64,000 bases of DNA from Patiria pectinifera. Taxonomy: Eukaryota; Echinodermata; Asteroidea; Valvatida; Asterinidae. Where the stretch lies: contig CM057129.1 of NCBI GenBank assembly GCA_029964075.1, positions 15,553,430-15,617,429 of the forward strand, in the 5' to 3' direction. Shown here in pieces: positions 58,001 to 64,000 of this stretch. Position 1 is the stretch's first letter. Each line of letters opens with the position of its first letter. The position numbers and the translations under genes are program-made. The notes under the pieces were generated by a model. The model ran no database searches and had not been told where the DNA came from. It worked only from the letters and a program-made list of their open reading frames with translations.

Positions 58001-61000
58001 CCATCTCTGCCCTCACAGGTTACCCATTTTCTCCTGGGTGAAGAGAAGCAACGAGTGACAAAGTGCCTTGCCCAAGGGCACATGCACCATGACCCCAGCT
58101 GGACTCGAACTCACAACCCGCAGCTTTACTCACACGCCACGAATCCAGTGCCCTTAACCACGAGGTCACAGCACCCCACACGGGTGTTATGGGGAAGTTT
58201 TGTATTGTTAGGCAAATTAGGTCCGAGTTATGAGGACTTTCTGCTGTCCCCACAGCGTCTTTAGTCCCATTTGTACCATGGGACATATGTATCCTTCTTT
58301 GTACCTGGTTATTGAGAGTGCTTGCTTCGTTGGCACCATAGAACCACTGCTGGCTGCTGTACTCAATGAAGTGAATGTCTTCACAGGATGAGGATGCACT
58401 GGTGTCCAGTAGGTTAGTAGGCATGGTGAAGCTGTTTCTGTCTCTGTGGAAGGGAACCAGGGAGATTAGTTATGAAAACACAATTGAGCAAGGCGGTGTC
58501 TGAATAACTTGGCTACGACTATGTATCTAATGCAGCTAAGACATTTTGACAATCACACTGGTCAAGAGTTCCCGCGTACAAGCTACATGCGACTGTGGTA
58601 TCATCTCCGTAATGGTTTTTCAGACCATTTAGGCAAAACCGGGGCACTGCTAGGGTTAATATCTTATCTATTTATCTCATCATGTAATCATCTCTGCTTA
58701 AGGGCATACAGGATCATTTGCATTTATCTCAAAAGTAACCTACCAAATTATTATCAAAATGCTTACTTGGATTAAAGATCGTAATTTTATTGAACATCCA
58801 GTGAAATTATTCCATCTGGCTTGCTGTCATTTACAAGAAATCCAGAAATGTAGGTGATTTCCAACGATCAGTCAATTGAGTGATTTTTGGGTACAAAAAG
58901 TGCTATTTATTGATGAGCTCAAGATCAAAAGATTGTGCATGGATTTCCACTGTTTTCTCAAAAAGTGTAATATCCACTGAGCTGAAAATTCAACAGGTTA
59001 AGTTTTGAACATTCTTCTTTGGATTTTGATAAGTGCCGTTATTGAAAACAAACAAAATGCATGAAAAGCAAAAGATCCTACATGCTTTTAATTTGTTTTA
59101 GTGCAAAAAGATTCTTCATGTCCAGTGTCTGTTCTTACTTTCCCTGGAAGTTATGTCCATTGATTCTCCCCCTAGACCACCGGCCCGTCTCTACCACGGC
59201 ATGATCACAGGACAGTGTCTGGGGGTCTTGGGTCTCACACGGCAGGTCAGTCACTAGGATGAAGGCAAAGGTACTGAAGGATTCCGCTAGCTGGTAGGCA
59301 CCCCTGTGAGGTTTAAAGGGAATTAATATACATCATTTGCTTTTGCTGTAATTTTCAGAAATGGATTGAATTGGGTGGTTGGAAATATATAGCACATATA
59401 GTGAGGTTTTGGAAAAAATGCTATAAAAAAAAAAAAAAAAAAAATTTTCCTGGTTCCTAGTCTCTGACTGAGAGAAAAAAGAAGGCAGTTTACATATATA
59501 TATTGGGTCAGGTCAGGTCAGGTCAGGGAACCAGTTCAGCTGGCTTGTACCCGCTCATAGGTGTGTAAACAAGTGCAGTCAAGTGGGATGGTGGGTATTT
59601 GAGAAAAAAGCCATTTTTTTAACGCTGATGAACGATCAGCGTTTGGAAATTGATACAAAAATGCTTTACACTGTCATTCACTAACAGGAGTCCATAAAAA
59701 AATGTAACGCACCAACAACCATTAAGCCATATCCAAATATCTTATCTAGAGATTGTCTGGCTCTTTTTCCAGTACAACTACATGGGAACAGGCTGACAAT
59801 AGACGTAGCCGTAGCCCCAAAACTGTCTTTTGGACACAACCTTATTGTAATTGAATATTGGAATACTGAAATGTTTTGGCTCTGTATGGTGGGGGTGTAA
59901 TGAAACCACGTTTTTGTGATATATACGTATCATACAATACTGAAGTTATGATATGATATAAATCAAGGAATGCACCACAAACTAAAGTATAAATGGCAGG
60001 AATGATGTCAATCAAACGTCCTGCCAGGATTCAAACTGTTTAATTTGTGTATATTTATGGTCAATCCAGTCAGTAAGCAGTTTACAGCAGTTATATTCAT
60101 TTTAAATTTTTTTTTTTAATTATGGTAGCTGTTTGACATGTATGCAGTTATTGTATTCATTCATAACTTGTCTACCTGATGGGTATGTATGATTGATTGT
60201 ATTTTTTCCCCAATGTTTGTAATTCTGCGTAAATCCTAAAAATGCTTATTTGTTCTCAATGATCATTATGGGAAAAAAATATTTTTTACATAGTTTACAT
60301 TTTGTTCACAATTACAAGAAGTGTTGATACAACTTCAAATCTCTGGTGCCTAAAATAGTGTGTTCAGAACTTGTTACAGAAAGCTAATTACCTGTGCTGC
60401 TTATTTATAATTATGCAAAATTGTGAGCGTAGGACAATGTATATAATCTAAATGTTTTCCTTCATGAGCATACCTTGTGTCTTGCCTGTCCGGATTCATC
60501 AACGTGCAGTAGATATCCATCAGCTGAGTCAGCAGGTTGCTAGGCAACTTCCTCCTCCCTCCCTCGGCAACCACCATCCCGATGGTATCCACGACGACGG
60601 CCAGTTGCTCCTCCGTCAGCTGAGCCTTGACATGCTCGGCCATATCCAGGAGAACATTATAGATGTTGTCATTGCTCAGACCAACGAGGGCGCTATAGCG
60701 GTTGTCCCAGATGTCGGCCGTGCGCTCGTCCTCCACTAAGGTAATGCTGGCCGTGCCGTAGTCGGCGTGGATACCGGCGCCGTTGGTAGCCTGCATCAGT
60801 CTGACCTGCAGGAGTTTTGGGTATTCAGCTGATGACGCGGGGGTCTCTGGCAGCAAGACCACGTCTAGTGGAATCCGCCGGATGCCGGAGCTGAAATCCA
60901 AGACTCCCGAGGTAGCCACATAGTCCGTGTCTGCGATGGCCGGGTAGGCAGTCAGTCCGGCCAGTTTGATGGGGGAATCGAGCTGGAACGTCCCCCAGGA

Positions 61001-63530
61001 CACAGCGCTGTCCTTGGTGCTACCACCAATTCTCTCTACACGCAGGCTGATCCGCTTGGTGTTGCTGTGCACTGATTGGAACCTGAAAAATACACAGAAA
61101 GAAGACTTAAGTGTTTTCAGTCATTCTTAAAATTTAATGTGACAAAACACTGGAGGCAATATTCGGTTAAGTCATGCATTAAATGAAGCAAATTTGCAGG
61201 TTTGCAAAACTTGCTGGGAAGTCTCAAAATCATGTTCACATTTGGATCTACACTGAGTTTGAAATGCCCTTACACTTTCAGTGTGAATATAATACTAATA
61301 AATACTATTTGATGTGTCATTTCTCTTTGCTCAATGCAGGCTTCTTCAAAGCTCTCATCTTTAAGGCTTGTTCATACTTCACGTGAATGAAACTACGAAG
61401 CGATCTTTTGCGAATTTGCAGCTCCACAAATTTGCGTTCACGAAGGCTTTCACACTGAGTAAGAACCAGCCTTAAGGCAGACTTCAGGCAGTTTCTAGGC
61501 ATCTGGACTTGAGTAATTTGACTCCATTAAGGTAAACTCTTTGCAAGGAGCCATCAAATTTTTGAAGGTGCCAAATTGTTTAAAATTTGTATTTGGTTCG
61601 AACACCTTGGATTTCTGAAATTATTCTGGTGCCAGGAAAGTAGCTGGAGCAAGAAAGCCATAGCCTGAGTCGTAGCCAAATCCTTACCATGGTATTACCA
61701 CTCACCTAGCCATAGCCTGAGTCGTAGCCAAATCCTTACCATGGTATTACCACTCACCTAGCCATAGCCTGAGTCGTAGCCAAATCCTTACCATGGTATT
61801 ACCACTCACCTAGCCATAGCCTGAGTCGTAGCCAAATCCTTACCATGGTATTACCACTCACCTAGCCATAGCCTGAGTCATAGCCAAATCCTTACCATAG
61901 CATTACCACTCACCTGGTATCTGTGGTAAACTGCAGCAGACCGTACGGATAGTCACTGTCCAAGGTGGTAATGTTGGCTAATCGCTGGGCTTGGTCCAGA
62001 CTGGCTCCTTGTCCTACCCCAACCAGCTCCACTAGGAACCAGCTAGCAAACTCGGGCTCCTGTCGTCCAAACATAAAAACCAATGAGCTCAATACCTTGA
62101 TTCCATTCCAAAACCTCAACAAATTTTTTAATAACCCTCGGAAAACAAGCACCACACTTTGTTAATGCTCAAAAGTCTTAACTCAAACATTGCCCGACAG
62201 ACATCACAGTGTGGTTCCTACCTCGTCTTGTCGTAGCGTGATGTCAAACGTACACAATCGCTGTTCGGCAGGACATGTCACCATACCCTGTGCCTGCTCA
62301 AGCTGATTGGAGAGATCAGCGTCGTTGGTGATGTCACCGATAGCACTGTACGTTGCTCGCCACTCCACCTAAATGCGGCAAAAAGCAGATGGACGACTTG
62401 TGTGATTGAATTTGACATTTGATATGGACTAATCTGACAAACAGAAGTATTATTGAGGTTGAACCAGGCTCGCCCGCAGGTGGTATGCATCACTCACAGT
62501 TCCTTCTACCAACCGGGTTTTCAAATTAAACGCGTACCTCACGTTAAAGCCCGAGTCCATCATTTGCAGCTTTCCAAAAAAGTAACCGGCGTAATTATTG
62601 TTGAAAAACATACTGGTTGAAAGGTAGTAAGGGGACTAAACTCCCTGTGAAATTATTCTTTCTGGCAAGCTCTCATTTTGAAGAAATCAACGAAAGAAGG
62701 CATTTCCAACGGTGCTTCTTATGAAGCACCGTAGGAAAATTAAATTAGTTGTTTAGTTTTGTTATTCGGCGCAGCGCGCACAAGCATTGGAACGACGCAC
62801 AGGCGCGCGCGGTTGCTATAATTCGTTGGATCAGTGCACAACCATCGCGTAAAGCTGCGATTCAAAACAATTCGAAACATGATTTAGCAACTTTTGATTT
62901 TAAATTGAGATCCTAGAATGCTGTTTTTCTCGGAATATGAAGCTGAAGCTGAGCTGAAACTTCATCAAGAAAGTTGTATCCTTCATTAGATTTTGAACAC
63001 TTTTGTTGCTTCAAACGAACGAAATGCACTAATTACAAATGATGGACTATAGCTTTAAGCGGAACGCATGCAACATGCCCGTGAGCATCGCGCCACCTCA
63101 GTATTTCCGATCTCCAGAAATGTCTCTATGCTGATATCAGAAAACATGTAGAAATACTTTCCGACACCATTGAATTCAATAAAGATTCAACCATGCTATT
63201 TTTCTGCATTTTACAGAATATCGTTTTTCCATTGCCATCTATCATCCCAAGCGCAACTGTGCAGAAGTGGTAGCTAGAATGTAATCATCATCACTAATTC
63301 AAAAACTTTGATCCTTTCACGGAACATATTTATATAAGGTCTTTTTAATAAGCTGGGGGGGGGGGATGGACACTCACCGTGACTTCACCAAAGAAAGCCT
63401 GCCCTCTATCTAGCGTGAGTGTAATGGAAGGTGTGACATCCTCATCGACAGTCACAAATCGTGACTCTTCAGCAAAGCCGATCACGCCGTTGAAGTTGTC
63501 GCTCCCGACGATGGTGAAATGAGTGAACCC
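45645..63530 (-). CDS. ADGRV1: ADGRV1 (VLGR1/GPR98) adhesion GPCR, 3' part, 16 exons
   Basis: Exons in transcript order: 63530-63378, 62368-62222, 62059-61914, 61082-60474, 59303-59139, 58443-58305, 57611-57444, 56671-56549, 55858-55754, 55564-55448, 52045-51964, 50809-50671, 49164-49007, 47978-47857, 47052-46825, 46091-45645. They join in frame into 1015 residues plus TGA. ADGRV1 is a giant surface receptor with many Calx-beta repeats, known from stereocilia and synapses in vertebrates. Visible parts: two Calx-beta regions, a GAIN domain with four GPS cysteines, seven hydrophobic segments, the AYQVKPQW and GGLHMAY motifs typical of this receptor, and a C-terminal DTHL PDZ-binding motif. One intron (47856-47053) starts with GC rather than GT. 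The giant 5' part lies beyond the window. Confidence 0.95.
46535..46755. repeat. Minisatellite, about 23-bp units
   Basis: About nine imperfect copies of aatatggttaactacagtta, in the ADGRV1 intron before the last exon. The unit contains the palindrome gttaac. Confidence 0.8.
46825..55858 (-). CDS. ADGRV1: ADGRV1 seven-transmembrane exons
   Basis: Exons 55858-55754 (TM1-TM2), 55564-55448 (TM3, starts VVFVTSAYVSSY and includes the conserved Cys), 52045-51964 (AFNLWKVFVINDEHTERYY and TM4), 50809-50671 (TM4 end, ECL2 with WPFLLDTS), 49164-49007 (ECL2 Cys in CFMPNGYAA, TM5, AYQVKPQWKRYDD), 47978-47857 (TM6, FGGLHMAY, TM7 start) and 47052-46825 (end of TM7, GLYAFVVYTILRNQ, then tail). Phases match at every junction. 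The intron 55447-52046 contains the LINE. Confidence 0.9.
47505..47765 (+). repeat. tRNA-derived SINE, family 4
   Basis: Head ggcctcatagccgagcgtgg with a duplicated gtggagctacaga, B box ggcggttcgaatccc, and a tail ending cagtagacctttacctttt. It lies in an ADGRV1 intron. Confidence 0.6.
48835..48960. repeat. Microsatellite-like array of AATACAATGTA units
   Basis: About eleven units of 10-12 bp (tacaatgta with a or aa spacers) in an ADGRV1 intron. Reading frames through it (YIVLHCI-type) are repeat artefacts. Confidence 0.85.
49621..50304. mobile_element. Family-A MITE, full copy (49796-50304) preceded by a half copy (49621-49791)
   Basis: TTAA words at 49617-49620, 49792-49795 and 50305-50308 bound the pieces. 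The half copy ends in ccaacggtgcgtcTTAA exactly where the full copy begins. Inside the full copy the corresponding site reads GGTGCGTCTTAAGACGCACC, a perfect palindrome centred on TTAA. The right half of the first copy is absent. Confidence 0.75.
51024..51453. mobile_element. 430-bp TTAA-flanked element with a CCTCAATCCTCC minisatellite
   Basis: TTAA at 51020-51023 and 51454-51457 flank ends CCCTAACCCCC and GGTGGGTTAGGG. The interior is made of cctcaatcctccaaaatcct repeats, partly in longer units with cattcatcctcaatcc, and ends with an inverted ggaggattttggagg. Confidence 0.7.
51465..51890 (+). pseudogene. Relic of a CR1/L2-like LINE, C-terminal part
   Basis: Broken frames give FRIIYKIMLIVFRALSGKAP, then SYIMDML and, in another frame, LLYEPRSHNT. 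The order and spacing match the end of the LINE ORF at 52459-55116 (FKLLVLIYKCIHGLAPIYLQ), but identity is low and frameshifts are present. Confidence 0.55.
52097..52305 (+). repeat. tRNA-derived SINE, family 1 (internally deleted copy)
   Basis: Matches 9028-9320 at the head (gggagtgtggcctcatgg) and tail (aaacgccggcctgatgagcc). About 35 bp after the B box are missing. It lies 50 bp upstream of an ADGRV1 exon. Confidence 0.7.
52399..55119 (-). mobile_element. 5'-truncated L2/CR1-like LINE with endonuclease and reverse transcriptase
   Basis: An open frame spans 55116-52459 without a natural start; TGA at 55119-55117 precedes it. It begins inside the APE-type endonuclease (GGGVGVCIRK, RLLITGDFNFHMD, LPSDHAAV). 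It continues through RT motifs (PVANLKFLSKTVERA, QSAYRKNHSCETALL, LLLLDYSAAFDTISHD, QRGVPQGSVIGP, YADDTQLY) and ends in a CR1/L2-type thumb region (WNDLPNHIK). After the stop comes a short 3' end (gcgctatataagaactg) and (TTA)n. It was inserted into an ADGRV1 intron in gene orientation. The RT is intact by eye, but the missing endonuclease N-terminus makes this copy unlikely to be autonomous. Confidence 0.88.
55960..56366. mobile_element. CCTCAATCC-minisatellite element, inverted relative to 51024-51453
   Basis: Contains cctcctcaatcctcaaggcg, then ggttttggaggattttgg, and in its right half several ggaggattttggaggattga words. It ends with cctagggggtttag, the counterpart of the ctaaccccctagg end of the element at 51024. 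Confidence 0.6.
56549..56671 (-). CDS. ADGRV1: ADGRV1 GPS and TM1 exon
   Basis: The 123-nt exon (acceptor tttctgcag, donor ATT|gtgagt, phase 0/0) encodes TQQGAYVECSCTHLSDYAAQ, then ETDNLVGYNVYIYVSCFICI. The CxCTHLS segment is the GPS with the His-Leu-Ser autoproteolysis triad; the tethered agonist follows. The remainder begins TM1. Decayed copies of its 5' half lie upstream in the intron (56761-57048). Confidence 0.92.
56615..57048 (-). repeat. Threefold tandem duplication of the GPS exon start plus flanking intron (about 143-bp units)
   Basis: Units are approximately 56615-56760, 56761-56903 and 56904-57048. Each has an exon-like part (cact.cacataggctccct in unit 1, diverged in the others), then gaccaat.aaaag and tgatgtcaatgaaat and ccaatca.gg. 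Unit 2 keeps an acceptor (tttttctgcag) and an open copy reading TDQRAFVECSCTQLPDYAER. Unit 3 has a frameshift. Neither has the TM1 half nor an evident donor. Confidence 0.85.
57444..59303 (-). CDS. ADGRV1: ADGRV1 GAIN-domain exons
   Basis: Exons 59303-59139, 58443-58305 and 57611-57444 encode the GAIN beta-sandwich. Exon 57611-57444 ends with the first two GPS cysteines (ASCVIFNGPTERWRPDSCQI). Several NxS/T sites are visible, e.g. NFT. The intron between the first two exons holds a family-A MITE (58702-59087); the next holds a SINE (57829-58179). Confidence 0.85.
57829..58179 (-). repeat. tRNA-derived SINE, family 2 (second copy)
   Basis: Closely matches 13204-13566 (aagaacgctc.tattagtaaa, ccatctctgccctcacagg, tggactcgaac). 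Head at the high-coordinate end, (att)-rich tail at the low end. Confidence 0.75.
58702..59087. mobile_element. Family-A MITE, divergent copy
   Basis: TTAA at 58698-58701 and 59088-59091 flank ends gggcatacaggatcatttgc and gcaaaagatcctacatgc. The interior retains ggatttccactgtt and gagctgaaaattcaacagg. Confidence 0.6.
59325..59700 (+). repeat. Dispersed repeat (family D), copy 2
   Basis: Matches 35365-35800 as described there. It also contains a (a)22-like run at 59425-59445 and four tandem aggtc words (ggtcaggtcaggtcaggtca). Confidence 0.6.
60474..63530 (-). CDS. ADGRV1: ADGRV1 exons: Calx-beta repeats and start of GAIN
   Basis: Four exons. The first three give one Calx-beta unit (EDVTPSITLTLDRGQAFFGE, VTVEWRATY, then EPEFASWFLVELVGVGQGA). 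Exon 61082-60474 (609 nt) carries a second (RISLRVERIGGS, DTDYVATSGVLDFSSGIRR, IPLDVVLLPET, YGTASITLVEDE), then the helical GAIN subdomain A (LSNDNIYNVLLDMAEHV to LTQLMDIYCTLMNP). Calx-beta domains bind Ca2+ through acidic residues in loops such as DTDY. Confidence 0.9.
61365..61471. mobile_element. 107-bp TTAA-flanked MITE (family C relative)
   Basis: TTAA at 61361-61364 and 61472-61475 flank ends ggcttgttcatacttcacg and cgaaggctttcacac...agaaccagcc. Confidence 0.55.
61656..61915 (-). repeat. Five 52-bp tandem copies starting at an ADGRV1 5' splice site
   Basis: Unit starts: 61656, 61708, 61760, 61812, 61864; length exactly 52 in all. On the - strand every unit begins AG|gtgagtggtaat, identical to the authentic donor at 61914/61913. 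The copy at the exon differs from the other four at several positions (e.g. atagcat versus atggtat). Confidence 0.92.
62548..63054. mobile_element. TTAA-flanked MITE, family A (507 bp)
   Basis: TTAA at 62544-62547 and 63055-63058; ends AGCCCGAGTCCATCATTTGC and CAAATGATGGACTATAGCT. Nearly the same as 49796-50304. It lies in an ADGRV1 intron. Confidence 0.85.
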
Positions 63531-64000
63531 CTGAACAAGAAGATATGGTAATTATTGAACTTACACTATTCAAAACGCTAACTGAAATGTGTTAAATGAC
63601 CCAATGCAACAAAATGAGACATGAATTCAGTTATAACTCTGTCCCTTTAAAAATTTGTTACACAATGGAAATCAACATGAAAAATCACTGCTTTCAACAA
63701 TGCAATATCAGCACATCTCCAAATAAATAACATTCGAAAAATTCTTTTGACAACACATGAAAGTACAGTTTTAAAAAATATCTTCAAGACTGTCTTGTCA
63801 ATACACTCAATGGTTGCTATATTTTAATGGGTGATCTAATAATGACATTTTCAAAATGACCTAAATTTCTTGGTTAAAATTGGCAGTAACACATGTATCT
63901 ATGGGAAGTGGATTAATCCATAAGTACATGTGTAATTGCAAGCTGTAGACAAGTATTATGAACCCGGTGCTTAGATTAAATATTGTATTGGCTGCTGTAA

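Overview
The window reads as genomic DNA of an invertebrate deuterostome (echinoderm- or hemichordate-like; inferred from an ADGRV1-type receptor, an R7-RGS anchor and a TRPM1/3/6/7-type channel, from introns of about 0.1-3 kb, and from dense short transposons and tRNA-derived SINEs). There is no bacterial gene organisation. Most long open frames outside the exons described here are chance frames in AT-rich or repetitive DNA. All exon joins were made by hand from splice signals and reading phase; all five gene models keep frame across every junction.

Layout. (1) 1-11.4 kb, + strand: the last six coding exons of a TRPM cation channel (S3 to C-terminus, 716 residues in the window; the 5' part lies outside). 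Its introns hold MITEs and a LINE fragment. (2) 11.4-18.7 kb: gene-free, with SINEs and two expansions of an ACTTGTGA-rich repeat. (3) 18.8-23.5 kb: two divergently transcribed fatty-acid-binding-protein-like genes, one with an uninterrupted CDS (-) and one with two coding exons (+). (4) 25.7-27.8 kb: a 2.1-kb satellite of about 66-bp units, then MITEs, between convergent genes. (5) 30.8-37.5 kb, - strand: a complete six-exon, 276-residue RGS7BP/RGS9BP-like gene with a C-terminal membrane anchor. (6) 37.5-45.6 kb: gene-free, full of inverted-repeat elements. (7) 45.6-63.5 kb, - strand: the last 16 exons (1015 residues) of an ADGRV1/VLGR1 adhesion GPCR: Calx-beta domains, GAIN/GPS, seven-helix domain, and a tail ending in the PDZ-binding motif DTHL. 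One intron carries a 5'-truncated L2/CR1-like LINE.

Functionally the three large loci concern sensory or neuronal membrane signalling (cation channel, RGS anchor for G-protein deactivation, adhesion GPCR), but nothing shows that they act together; their linkage may be ancestral. The most unusual structures are a threefold tandem duplication of the start of the GPS-encoding exon of ADGRV1, a five-copy 52-bp array that begins exactly at an ADGRV1 5' splice site and repeats that site, inverted minisatellite elements flanking three receptor exons, and several unrelated MITE families that all sit in TTAA targets.
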